64,000 nt of DNA, taken from Youxingia wuxianensis. GTDB taxonomy: Bacteria > Bacillota > Clostridia > Oscillospirales > Ruminococcaceae. The notes beneath the pieces were generated by a model. It saw nothing but the letters and a program-made list of their open reading frames with translations, was not told the DNA's origin and ran no database searches. Where the stretch lies: the NCBI RefSeq assembly GCF_014385085.1, contig NZ_JACRTD010000005.1:1-64000 (forward strand), given 5' to 3'. The position numbers and the translations under genes were made by a program. Below, piece by piece: positions 54,660 through 62,906 of this stretch (the first letter of the stretch is position 1; each line of letters opens with the position of its first letter).

Positions 54660-56012
54660 ATGAAAAAGGTATTAGCTATCCTATTGGCGATGGCGATGTT
54701 GTTCTCCTTTGCTGCGTGTGGCGGCGAAGAGGCCAGCACACCTTCAGCGCCTGCGGATGATTCTGCTGCTAGCGGCGATGCGGCCCCTGCAGAGGAAGAG
54801 AAACCGGCGGACGGTTCCATTACTTTAACGGTAATGATGCCCTTGGGTCAGTGGACCGATAACTTTGATGTACTTATCGAGAAGTATATGGCGACTCATC
54901 CGGAAATTAAAGCGATTGACGCTACTTTCCCCAGCAGTGACGTTTACAACGATCTGCTGAAAGCTGCTTTGGCTTCTGGCGAACTGCCGGACATCATGGG
55001 AAGCAGCTACGGCGCTGGTATGGCTGAATGGTGGCCGTACTGGGCAGACCTGAGCACCGACTGTGAAGCTTATGGTCTGTTGACCGAAGATCAGGTTGCC
55101 ATTGGTCAGTGTGATGACTATGGTATGCTGATTATGCCGATCTACGTAGAAGGTACTGGTATCCTCTACAACATGCGTTTGCTGGGCGAAGCTGGTTGGG
55201 ACCGTGTTCCGGAAACCCGCGACGAACTTGCGCAGCTGTGTGAAGACCTGCAGGCAAAAGGAATTCAGCCGTTCCTGCATCAGTGGGCGGAAACTTATCT
55301 GAACCTGTTTAACTGGGTTGGACCGACCTGGTTGGGCAACAAAGAAGGCGCTGGCATGGACTTCTTGGACAAATTACTTGCTGGCGAAGATATGGATCTG
55401 GTCAACGACCCGGATCTGAACGATCAGTTGGATTACTATGATCTGGCGATCAAATATGCGCAGCCCAATGCAATTGCTACTGACAAGTGGACCGCGAGAA
55501 ATGCGTTCTTCCTTGAAGAGGGCGCTATGCTGACAGGTGAAGGTTCTTGGGAATATCCGAACATCATGGATGTTAACCCGAAACTGATGGATTACATCAA
55601 ACAGAGCTATCTGCCCATCAGCAATGACAAAGAGAAAAACCATATGCAGCTCCAGACCATCGCTGCCAGCGTTAACAAAGATTCTAAGAATCTGAAAGCA
55701 GCGAAAGAGTTCTTGTCCTATATCGTTTCTTCTGAAGACGCCCGTGTATGGCATCAGGAACAAATGGGCAGCCCGACATCCATCACTTCTCTGGAAATCT
55801 CTGATAAGCTTCCTTGCATCGCGCAGGACGTTGTTCAGATGATGAAAGATGGTAAAGGCAGCGAGTCCATGTACGAGTTTATGCCGTCTATCCTGAGCGT
55901 AGACATGGAAGAGCTCTGGTCTCTGTATGTTGGACAGCAGATTAGCCGTGAAGATTTCTGCAAACGTTATCAGGAAATTTTCACCAACTATGCTAACGGC
56001 TACTACGACTAA
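54660..56012 (+). CDS. Sugar ABC transporter substrate-binding lipoprotein
   Basis: A 450-residue family 1 binding protein. ATG 54660 follows AGGAGG. The signal peptide ends at lipobox FAACG, followed by a Ser/Ala/Glu-rich linker (to about 55) and the binding domain (DGSITLTVMMPLGQWTDNFDVLIEKYMATHPEIK by about 60-92). Many tryptophans and acidic residues fit an oligosaccharide or uronide ligand. The binding protein is the last gene here, while most CUT1 operons encode it first. Confidence 0.92.
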   Translation: MKKVLAILLAMAMLFSFAACGGEEASTPSAPADDSAASGDAAPAEEEKPADGSITLTVMMPLGQWTDNFDVLIEKYMATHPEIKAIDATFPSSDVYNDLLKAALASGELPDIMGSSYGAGMAEWWPYWADLSTDCEAYGLLTEDQVAIGQCDDYGMLIMPIYVEGTGILYNMRLLGEAGWDRVPETRDELAQLCEDLQAKGIQPFLHQWAETYLNLFNWVGPTWLGNKEGAGMDFLDKLLAGEDMDLVNDPDLNDQLDYYDLAIKYAQPNAIATDKWTARNAFFLEEGAMLTGEGSWEYPNIMDVNPKLMDYIKQSYLPISNDKEKNHMQLQTIAASVNKDSKNLKAAKEFLSYIVSSEDARVWHQEQMGSPTSITSLEISDKLPCIAQDVVQMMKDGKGSESMYEFMPSILSVDMEELWSLYVGQQISREDFCKRYQEIFTNYANGYYD

Positions 56013-56062
56013 TTTTTGAGGATCTATTTCGGTTGCTGCCGAAATAGCTGTTAAGTGAATAC

Positions 56063-56107
56063 AGGGCTCCGCCGACAAAAAAGCGTTTGCGCGGAGCCCT
56101 TGTTTTC
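56063..56107 (+). terminator. Terminator after the transporter operon
   Basis: GGGCTCCGC (56064-56072) pairs with GCGGAGCCC (56091-56099), followed by TTGTTTT. A second hairpin, CTATTTCGG/CCGAAATAG, lies just before it (56024-56047). Confidence 0.82.
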
Positions 56108-56200
56108 TGTTCCGCCGATGCAATGATTTGATCTAGGTTGATAGAAATACGAGCTATTTTTGTTTAAAGCGATGAAATTTTCTTGACCGATAAAAAACCA

Positions 56201-56378
56201 TTGACATTGACGGAAATTAATTTTATAATTTATGTAACGGGTTACATTTTTGAGATGAATTTTGACAGCTCTGCAAGCTTACGTTATATAAAAGATTTAC
56301 AGAGATGATGTGTCTATACCTTATGGGGAAAGTATTTTGCTTTCCCAAAAAACGTCCCCAAAAATGTAATCGCTTACA
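56201..56378 (+). promoter_or_regulatory. Cupin-operon control region: two promoters and two LacI-type operators
   Basis: Promoter 1: TTGACA (56201-56206), 17 bp, TATAAT (56224-56229), a perfect consensus. TGTAACGGGTTACA (56233-56246) follows at once. Promoter 2: TTGACA (56262-56267), 17 bp, TATATA (56285-56290). TGTAATCGCTTACA (56365-56378) lies further down in the leader; the two operator centres are 132 bp apart. Both share GTAA-N4-TTAC with the sites at 3521 and 3696. The second also fits the CcpA cre consensus; the first does not. Confidence 0.75.
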
Positions 56379-56508
56379 TATAAGCGGATATGTAGTGATA
56401 TATTCAAAGGATGGTCTCTCGGCGAGGCCGGGATAAAATAAAGGAGTGCGGGTACAGCAAAAGGGATTGTCCCGCGCTGAAAACAAGTAACAGCAGAGGG
56501 GGAAAAAT

Positions 56509-57240
56509 ATGAAAGCCTACATTGCAAAAGATGAGGAGATCGTACGCGACTATGACCAAAAGGGCGTCGCGAAGGTGGAACTTCTTCCCGGAAGCTTCGA
56601 CGGTCCGCTGAAAGCGTATAAATATTTCTTGAAAGCGGGCAGCGATGTTTCTATGGAGAAATACGCCGACAAAGCGGTGGTATTTATTTTCGGAAAAGGA
56701 AAAGGGTATATCGCGGATACCGCCGGCGGATTTAAAATTGACGACCTGTGTTTCTATGCCCCGAATTTTGACAAAGGGGACTATGTAATCCATGCTATCG
56801 AAGATTTGGAATTTGTAATGTGCGTCAGCGAAATGGACGACTATGATCGCTTCAGAGCCGGCGAATGCAGGGTGCATCTTCCTTTCTTCCGCACGGTAAA
56901 TCAGTGTTACCGGTATGAACAAGATTGTAAAACTCCGGGAATGCAGTCCCGCTCCATTTTGTTCGGCGACTTTGGACGGCTGGGAAAAATCACCATGGGA
57001 CTTTGCCGGGGAACCAACGCCGGTACAGTGGAAAAAGCCCACAATGAAGTGCATCAGTGGAACTACTGCGTAGGAAATTCCGACTTCGAAATGACGGTAG
57101 AAGATGAAAAATATAACCATAAGGCAGGGGATTGGAGCTTTATCCCCGCAGGCTATGACCATAGTTTGGTAGCCGGTCCTGGCAAAGAAGTCTATTATGT
57201 TTGGGTTGAACTGTACACAAGTCAAAAAGGAGTTTATTAA
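56509..57240 (+). CDS. Double-cupin protein, paralogue 1 of 3, function unknown
   Basis: This 243-residue protein has two cupin barrels, at about 1-115 and 130-240. The C-terminal barrel keeps a metal-site pattern: HNEVHQW (two His and a Gln), GDWSFIPAG and a later DH. The N-terminal barrel has lost its histidines. The fold and size recall KdgF-like and ureidoglycine-aminohydrolase-like cupins, but no family is recognised with confidence. It is soluble with no signal peptide. It begins an operon with paralogue 2 behind promoters with LacI-type sites, downstream of a sugar transporter, so a sugar-acid isomerase or epimerase-like role is a guess. GAGGGGG precedes the ATG. Confidence 0.8.
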   Translation: MKAYIAKDEEIVRDYDQKGVAKVELLPGSFDGPLKAYKYFLKAGSDVSMEKYADKAVVFIFGKGKGYIADTAGGFKIDDLCFYAPNFDKGDYVIHAIEDLEFVMCVSEMDDYDRFRAGECRVHLPFFRTVNQCYRYEQDCKTPGMQSRSILFGDFGRLGKITMGLCRGTNAGTVEKAHNEVHQWNYCVGNSDFEMTVEDEKYNHKAGDWSFIPAGYDHSLVAGPGKEVYYVWVELYTSQKGVY

Positions 57241-57253
57241 GGAGGGCAGCGCA

Positions 57254-58027
57254 ATGAGTGTAGAATTTTTATCTGAGGCGGCCAAAGCCGCTAGAAATTA
57301 CGATGCTCAGGGCTATGCCCAGAGCGAGCTTCCCCAGGGGGAAGAAGTAGGCGACATCAAATTTTACAGATGTTCTCTGAAGGCCGGGTGTAAAGTCTCT
57401 CCCGCTTTGGATGGAGAAAAATTTGTTGTTTTGATCTTCAACGGGAAAAAAGGGTATATTACCACCAATGAAGAGATGTTCAATATCACAGAACCGGCGT
57501 TTTTTGCTCCGGATTTTGACCGCACGCCGTATACGGTACATGCGGTGGAAGATATGGAATATATCATGGGTGTCTTTGGGCTTAACAAATGGGACAAAGA
57601 GTTTTATGCCAAATGGAGCCTGCATTTCCCATTTTTCAGCTTGTACAGCGACGGTGTGCAGTATGATCAGGACTGCAAAGGTCCTCATACCTGTTCCTGG
57701 AGCATCATTCAGCCTTTCCAGATCGGCCATGTGTCCATCGGTGTAGTGCGGGCGATCGGCGAAGGTACCGATGAAAAAGGGCATAAGCTTCTTCATCAGT
57801 GGAACTACTGCTTGGGCGATTCTGATTTTGATCTTACGGTGGATAATGTTACTGTGGCACAAAAGCCCGGCGACTGGAGCTTCATTTTTGCTGGAAAAGA
57901 TCACAAACTGCTGGCGAAACCCGGCAAAGAAGTGTTCTATGTATGGGTTGAGTATTTCACCGAAGAGGATCTTCAGAAATACTATATGCACCAGATTTAT
58001 AACGGAAGCTTCTCTGAATTGAGCTGA
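57254..58027 (+). CDS. Double-cupin protein, paralogue 2 of 3, function unknown
   Basis: This 257-residue protein is 13 bases after paralogue 1 and starts at ATG 57254 with AAGGAGGG. It aligns with paralogue 1 throughout (LKAGCKVSP, APDFDR, LHFPFFSLY, LLHQWNYCLGDSDF, KPGDWSFIFAGKDH). The C-terminal metal motif is HKLLHQW plus DH; the N-terminal barrel lacks ligands. It has an extra C-terminal tail of about 15 residues. A terminator follows. The tandem pair suggests a hetero-oligomer or two steps on related substrates. Confidence 0.8.
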   Translation: MSVEFLSEAAKAARNYDAQGYAQSELPQGEEVGDIKFYRCSLKAGCKVSPALDGEKFVVLIFNGKKGYITTNEEMFNITEPAFFAPDFDRTPYTVHAVEDMEYIMGVFGLNKWDKEFYAKWSLHFPFFSLYSDGVQYDQDCKGPHTCSWSIIQPFQIGHVSIGVVRAIGEGTDEKGHKLLHQWNYCLGDSDFDLTVDNVTVAQKPGDWSFIFAGKDHKLLAKPGKEVFYVWVEYFTEEDLQKYYMHQIYNGSFSELS

Positions 58028-58035
58028 TGTAAATG

Positions 58036-58076
58036 AAAGGAACCTGTAGGAAGAGGGTTTTTTACAGGTTCCTTTT
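58036..58076 (+). terminator. Terminator between cupin paralogues 2 and 3
   Basis: A 13-bp stem (58036-58048 with 58063-58075), loop of 14 bases, then TTTT inside the 3' arm end. Confidence 0.75.
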
Positions 58077-58134
58077 AAGTGGAAAAATATAAGTGGCTTT
58101 ATCAATGCAATTAAAGAAATGGAGATGTGTGAAG

Positions 58135-58884
58135 ATGGAAAAAATCAAATTCCTGAAAAAATCCGATATTCCCTTTAAAGACGAAGGAAACGGCTTGCAG
58201 CGGGGCGAAATGCTGCCGGGCTCTATGGAAGGAGTCAGCACTTACCGCTGTATTTTAAAGGCGGGCAGTAAAATCCATCCGGAAAAGGAATCGCAGCGTT
58301 TGCATGTATTCTTTTTCATCAGCGGTACAGGCCGGATAGTTACACCTAAAAAAACTTTTGAAATCACCGAGCGGTGCGTATTTTGCCCACGTATGGACGA
58401 ACAGGACTACACCTTTGAAGCGGATACGGAATTAGTATATCTTCAGTTGGTACAGACTCTGTCGGAAAAGGATAAAGCAAACTTTGAAAAATATCATATA
58501 GTATTGCCTTGGTTTAACACTTTGAGCAACTGGCATATTTATGTGGAAGGTTTCCGTGATGAAGCGCTGCGCACTTATTCTGTTCTTCCCCAGTATTATG
58601 TAAGCCGTATGAGCTTAGGCGAAGTGGTAGGCCCTGGCGAAGCGCGCTTGGAGCCCCATTCTCATCCGGAACTTTATCAGTGGTTCTGTGCTCTGCCTGG
58701 GACCGATCCTTTCCATTTCCGTGCGGATGACGAAGAGGTAGAGGTAAACGAGGGGGATTGGATCTGTATTCCCAACAATGCGGAACATATTGTTCTCACG
58801 GATCCGGAAAAGCATATTGATTATATTTGGTTTGAAATGGTGGTTCCTGGGATGGAATGCTGTCCTTTCTATGATTTCCAATAA
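58135..58884 (+). CDS. Double-cupin protein, paralogue 3 of 3, function unknown
   Basis: A 249-residue protein from ATG 58135 (GGAG upstream; the frame is open to 58093). It shares the arrangement of the two preceding proteins (LPGSMEG, LKAGSKIHPE, VLPWFNTLSNWHIY, GDWICIPNNAEH). Its C-terminal barrel has the fuller site HSHPELYQW, an HxH rather than a single H. So it is the most canonical metal-binding copy and the most diverged from the other two. It follows a terminator, so it may be expressed apart from them. It ends at a terminator before ribF. Confidence 0.78.
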   Translation: MEKIKFLKKSDIPFKDEGNGLQRGEMLPGSMEGVSTYRCILKAGSKIHPEKESQRLHVFFFISGTGRIVTPKKTFEITERCVFCPRMDEQDYTFEADTELVYLQLVQTLSEKDKANFEKYHIVLPWFNTLSNWHIYVEGFRDEALRTYSVLPQYYVSRMSLGEVVGPGEARLEPHSHPELYQWFCALPGTDPFHFRADDEEVEVNEGDWICIPNNAEHIVLTDPEKHIDYIWFEMVVPGMECCPFYDFQ

Positions 58885-58898
58885 AATTTAAAAAAAGA

Positions 58899-58926
58899 GC
58901 GGCGTGTATACGCCGCCTTTTTTATG
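58899..58926 (+). terminator. Terminator after the cupin genes
   Basis: GCGGCGT (58899-58905) pairs with ACGCCGC (58910-58916), then seven T. Confidence 0.9.
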
Positions 58927-59008
58927 GAAAAATGATTGACGATGGGAAAGAATAAAGATATAGTATAGTTGATATGCAATTTTGTTGTGGGATAGGAGGC
59001 AGGATGGC

Positions 59009-59950
59009 GTGCTGGTAATCCATGAATTGGACGGGCAGGTGAACTGTCGTCATACCGCCGTAGCGCTGGGCTTTTTCGACGGCCTGCATCTGGGGCATGA
59101 AGCGGTCATCCGCAGGGCGCTAAGCTATGAGGGCGACGGAATATGCTCGTGTGTATTTACTTTTACGATGTCAGGCAGCCATCCGAAGTCCAAATTAGGG
59201 GCGGGGGAACTGCTTACTGAGGCCCAGAAGGAAGAACTGCTCAAAAGCTGGGGCGTGCGGATGATGCTCTGCCCGGAGTTTGACGAATTTAAAGAAATGT
59301 CTCCTGCGGATTATGTAAAACAGGTTCTAGTAGATTTGCTCCATGCAAAATGGGTATGCTGTGGGTATGATTTTCATTTTGGAAAAGGCGCTGTCGCCGG
59401 GCCTGAGGAGTTAAAAGAGCTGTGCGCGCCTTATGGAATTTCGGTAGAGGTGGTAGACGCGGTAGAGATGGAGGGGCGTCCTATCAGTTCCACCAGGATA
59501 CGCACCCTTTTGAAGGAAGGACAGGTGGAGCAGGCAAACCGACTGCTGGGCCGGGCGTTTGGGTACAATTTTAAAGTGACCAAAGGAAAACAGTTAGGCC
59601 GCACCATAGACAGCCCTACGATTAACCAGTGTATGCCGGCAAATTTTGTAGCATTAAAGCATGGGGTGTATACATCTATTACGAAGGTGGAAAAGGGCTG
59701 GCTCCCTTCAGTGACCAACGTTGGGCTGCGCCCAACGGTGGATCAGGACCCTAGAGTGATATCGGAAACTTATATTTACGGTTATCAGGGAAATTTGTAC
59801 GGTAAACAGGTGGACGTACGGCTGCTTCATTTTCTGCGCCCAGAAAAGAAATATCCCAGTGTAAAAGAGCTCAAAGAACAGATACAGCGGGATATTTTAG
59901 CTTCTTTGCCAATCGCGCAGGAATATATTGCAAAAAATAACGAAAAATAA
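59009..59950 (+). CDS. ribF: Bifunctional riboflavin kinase/FAD synthetase
   Basis: About 313 residues from GTG 59009, nine bases after GGAGG; a TTG at 58982 lies before that site. The N-terminal FAD synthetase domain has ALGFFDGLHLGHEAVI and SSTRIRTLLKEGQVEQAN; the C-terminal riboflavin kinase has GKQLGRTIDSPTIN and LPSVTNVGLRPTV. It makes FMN and FAD. It normally follows truB directly. Confidence 0.93.
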   Translation: MLVIHELDGQVNCRHTAVALGFFDGLHLGHEAVIRRALSYEGDGICSCVFTFTMSGSHPKSKLGAGELLTEAQKEELLKSWGVRMMLCPEFDEFKEMSPADYVKQVLVDLLHAKWVCCGYDFHFGKGAVAGPEELKELCAPYGISVEVVDAVEMEGRPISSTRIRTLLKEGQVEQANRLLGRAFGYNFKVTKGKQLGRTIDSPTINQCMPANFVALKHGVYTSITKVEKGWLPSVTNVGLRPTVDQDPRVISETYIYGYQGNLYGKQVDVRLLHFLRPEKKYPSVKELKEQIQRDILASLPIAQEYIAKNNEK

Positions 59951-59961
59951 TCCATGAAAAC

Positions 59962-60119
59962 TTTACAAATAAATTTAGCTATGGTATAATAAAAAATCGA
60001 TATGACCTTTTTCACGGAGACAGGATATTTGCCCGGAACAGCTGTGCTTCAGCTTGCGGGGAGATCACCCGCCTGTCCCTGAGATAAAGGCGTAAATATT
60101 TATGAGGTGATTAGAAACT
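59962..60119 (+). promoter_or_regulatory. rpsO promoter and structured leader
   Basis: TTTACA (59962-59967), 17 bp, TATAAT (59985-59990). The leader of about 120 bases has several complementary blocks (for example GACAGG near 60020 and CCTGTC near 60072), consistent with an S15-binding autoregulatory RNA, which is known in other Firmicutes but not proven here. Confidence 0.6.
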
Positions 60120-60386
60120 ATGATGAGAAAAGAAGAAAAACAGGAAGTTATCCTGGCGAACAAAACCCATGAAAATGATACCGGATCTCCGGAAGTCCAG
60201 ATTGCTATTCTGACTAAAAGAATTAACGATCTGCAGGAGCATTTCAAGGTTCATAAGAAAGACCATCACAGCCGTCGCGGACTGCTGAAAATGGTTGGTA
60301 AAAGAAGAAACCTGCTTAACTACCTGGCGAAAAAGGATGTTGAGCGTTATCGTGCTCTGGTAGCGAAATTAGGCCTGCGTAAGTAA
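60120..60386 (+). CDS. rpsO: 30S ribosomal protein S15
   Basis: This 88-residue protein has the S15 core [19 protein letters not shown] and [33 protein letters not shown] precedes two adjacent ATG codons (60120 and 60123); either may start. It is followed by a hairpin (60398-60428) without a T run, then the pnp leader. Confidence 0.97.
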   Translation: MMRKEEKQEVILANKTHENDTGSPEVQIAILTKRINDLQEHFKVHKKDHHSRRGLLKMVGKRRNLLNYLAKKDVERYRALVAKLGLRK

Positions 60387-60439
60387 GTATGATTTGAGGG
60401 AGGCAGACGGGGTTCCGTCTGCCTTCCCGCACGTAATTC

Positions 60440-60528
60440 AGCGGAGACCAGCGGCTTTTTAGCAGTTACTTGAATGCTTGAAGAGCTTCAAACCTTCAAG
60501 TTATTGCTAAAATGTTGGTTGCTCCGCT
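60440..60528 (+). ncRNA. Long hairpin in the pnp leader
   Basis: AGCGGAG (60440-60446) pairs with CTCCGCT (60522-60528); ACCAGC (60447-60452) with GTTGGT (60514-60519); TTTTAGCA and the following ACTTGAA pair with TTCAAGT and TGCTAAAA (about 60456-60474 with 60495-60512). The whole is a nearly continuous stem of about 30 bp just before pnp. Long RNase III-cleaved stems in this place autoregulate pnp in enterobacteria; the same use here is inferred. Confidence 0.65.
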
Positions 60529-60560
60529 TAAGAATAAAATAAAAATATGGAGGAACCACA

Positions 60561-62690
60561 ATGTTTGAAAACTATAAGGTTTATGAAACAGAGTTTGCCG
60601 GAAAAAAGATGGTCTTTGAAACCGGTAAAATGTGCTGCCTGTCCAACGGGTCGGTGTTGGTACGCTATGGTGAAACGGTTGTTTTGGTAAATGTAACCGC
60701 ATCTCTCAAGCCAAGAGAAGGAATCGATTTCTTCCCCTTGTCGGTAGACTTTGAAGAAAAACTGTATTCTGTAGGTAAAATCCCCGGCTCTTTTCTGAAG
60801 AGAGAAGCCCGTCCCTCGGACAAGGCTATTCTGGCTTCCCGTTTGGTGGACCGGCCTATTCGTCCTCTCTTCCCTAAAGATATGAGAAACGACTGTTCGG
60901 TAGTAATGACAGTAATGTCGGTAGACCCTGATTGCCTGCCGGAAATCGCAGGCATGATTGGTACTTCTTTTGCTCTGTCTATTTCAGATATCCCCTGGAA
61001 TGGACCGATTGCCGGGGCTAACGTCGGTTTGGTTGACGGTGAGATTATTGTTTGCCCCAATGCGGAGCAGAGAGCAAAAAGTGATTTAAACCTGACGGTT
61101 GCCGCCAATGCGGACAAGATCTGTATGATCGAGGCGGGCGCCAATGAAGTCAGCAACGAAGTTATGCTGGACGCAATCATCAAAGCCCATGATGAGATTA
61201 AAAAGATGGTTGCTTTTATTAAAAAGGTGCAGGAAGAGATCGGCAAACCGAAATTCCAATTCGAATCTCAGGAAGTCGATCACGATATGTTTGAAGAGAT
61301 TAAAGCGTTTGCCATCGATCAGGTGAGAGAAGCGCTGGACACCGATGACAAAACGGTTCGTGACGCTCGGCTGGCTCCGATTATAGACGAAATACACGCC
61401 AAATTTGATGAAAAATATCCGGAACAGGAAGCAGTAATCGACGAGGCGATTTACAAACTGCAAAAATATGTAGTAAGAAGATGGCTTTTGGATGATGGCA
61501 AGCGCGTAGATGGTCGTGCTATTGATGAAATCCGTCCTCTGGCAGCCGAAGTTGGCCTTCTGCCGAGAGTTCATGGTTCGGGTATGTTTACCCGCGGCCA
61601 GACCCAGGTGCTTACTATAGCGACGCTGGGGACAGTCAGCGAAGCGCAGAGACTGGATGGAATTGACAGCCAGGAAGAAAAACGGTATCTGCATCACTAT
61701 AACTTCCCGTCCTACTCGGTAGGGGAAACCCGTCCGAGCAGAGGTCCGGGCCGCCGTGAGATCGGACATGGCGCTTTGGCGGAACGCGCGCTGGAGCCGG
61801 TGATCCCTTCGGTTGAGCAGTTCCCGTATACTATTCGTTTGGTTTCGGAAGTTCTTTCGTCCAATGGTTCCACCTCCCAGGGTTCTATCTGCGGTTCTAC
61901 CCTGGCGTTGATGGATGCGGGGGTTCCTATTAAAGCTCCGGTTGCGGGAATTTCCTGCGGCCTGATCACTGAGGGCGACCGCTGGATGACCATGGTGGAT
62001 ATCCAGGGGCTGGAAGATTTCTTCGGAGATATGGACTTTAAGGTTGGCGGTACCCATAAGGGTATTACCGCCATCCAGATGGACCTGAAGATCGACGGAC
62101 TGACCTACGATATGATCAAAGAAGCTTTTGAGAAAACCTACAAAGCTCGTTTGTATATTTTGGATGAGATTATGCTCAAAGCGATCGGCGCCCCGAGAGA
62201 GGAATTGTCCAAATATGCGCCAAAGATGAAAAATATTAAAATTCATCCGGATAAGATCCGTGAGGTGATTGGTTCCGGCGGTAAGGTTATCCAAAAGATC
62301 TGCGCTGACTGCAACGTTAAGATTGACATTGACGACGACGGCAACGTATTTGTTTCCGCTATCAATGCGGACGACGTTAACCGCGCGATTATGATTATTG
62401 AAACCATTGTCAACGATCCCGAAGTAGGAGCGTTCTATAAAGGAAAGGTGACCCGTTTGATGAACTTTGGCGCCTTTGTAGAGCTGGCTCCCGGAAAAGA
62501 AGGGCTGGTTCATATCTCTAAGCTGGATGTGAACCGTGTTGAAAAGGTAGAAGACGTGGTAGCGGTAGGGGATGAGATCTTGGTGAAGGTAACTGAAATC
62601 GACTCCCAGGGAAGGATCAATCTTTCCCGGAAAGACGCGCTGCTTGCTATGGAAGCGAAGAAAAATGCCGCCAAGCAGCAGGAAGCCTAA
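60561..62690 (+). CDS. pnp: Polynucleotide phosphorylase
   Basis: This 709-residue enzyme has two RNase PH domains (RPSDKAILASRLVDRPIRPLF split near 85-105, and RTRG-like GRGRREIGHGAL-type segment PSRGPGRREIGHGALAERAL near 393-412), a KH domain (IREVIGSGGKVIQKI) and a C-terminal S1 domain (GAFVELAPGKEGLVHIS). It degrades RNA 3' to 5' using phosphate. GGAGG precedes ATG 60561. Confidence 0.97.
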   Translation: MFENYKVYETEFAGKKMVFETGKMCCLSNGSVLVRYGETVVLVNVTASLKPREGIDFFPLSVDFEEKLYSVGKIPGSFLKREARPSDKAILASRLVDRPIRPLFPKDMRNDCSVVMTVMSVDPDCLPEIAGMIGTSFALSISDIPWNGPIAGANVGLVDGEIIVCPNAEQRAKSDLNLTVAANADKICMIEAGANEVSNEVMLDAIIKAHDEIKKMVAFIKKVQEEIGKPKFQFESQEVDHDMFEEIKAFAIDQVREALDTDDKTVRDARLAPIIDEIHAKFDEKYPEQEAVIDEAIYKLQKYVVRRWLLDDGKRVDGRAIDEIRPLAAEVGLLPRVHGSGMFTRGQTQVLTIATLGTVSEAQRLDGIDSQEEKRYLHHYNFPSYSVGETRPSRGPGRREIGHGALAERALEPVIPSVEQFPYTIRLVSEVLSSNGSTSQGSICGSTLALMDAGVPIKAPVAGISCGLITEGDRWMTMVDIQGLEDFFGDMDFKVGGTHKGITAIQMDLKIDGLTYDMIKEAFEKTYKARLYILDEIMLKAIGAPREELSKYAPKMKNIKIHPDKIREVIGSGGKVIQKICADCNVKIDIDDDGNVFVSAINADDVNRAIMIIETIVNDPEVGAFYKGKVTRLMNFGAFVELAPGKEGLVHISKLDVNRVEKVEDVVAVGDEILVKVTEIDSQGRINLSRKDALLAMEAKKNAAKQQEA

Positions 62691-62706
62691 AACCAAATAA
62701 AACAAA

Positions 62707-62750
62707 GCCGCTGCAAGGGTTTTTACTTTGCGGCGGCATTTTGCTTTTTT
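62707..62750 (+). terminator. Terminator after pnp
   Basis: GCCGCTGCAA (62707-62716) pairs with TTGCGGCGGC (62728-62737; one wobble), followed by ATTTTGCTTTTTT. Confidence 0.85.
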
Positions 62751-62785
62751 GTTTGGCCGCTGCGAGGGGAAAACATGGGTATTAT

Positions 62786-62814
62786 TTGAATTTAATGTTA
62801 AATCATGTTATAAT
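62786..62814 (+). promoter_or_regulatory. Promoter of the CBS-domain protein gene
   Basis: TTGAAT (62786-62791), 17 bp, TATAAT (62809-62814). The rest of 62815-62906 is AT-rich without other features. Confidence 0.7.
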
Positions 62815-62906
62815 CTCTTGTTAGTGGTCAATAATTTTGCTATGATTAAATAGGTTGTATTATTCCTAAAAGTATTATATTTTAATTAAAATTATACATA
62901 TAGTAT

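Noticed and set aside
56365..56378. CcpA cre site as the sole explanation
   Set aside because: This site fits the cre consensus, but the sites at 3521 and 56233 with the same arms do not have the CG centre, so a dedicated LacI-type operator fits all four better. Dual use remains possible.
57269..58105. 278-codon open frame on the minus strand across the cupin genes
   Set aside because: Antisense to cupin paralogue 2, which has a clear start site and paralogues.
61086..62705. 539-codon open frame on the minus strand
   Set aside because: It lies wholly antisense to pnp, has no ribosome binding site or recognisable domain, and reads as the complement of pnp codons.
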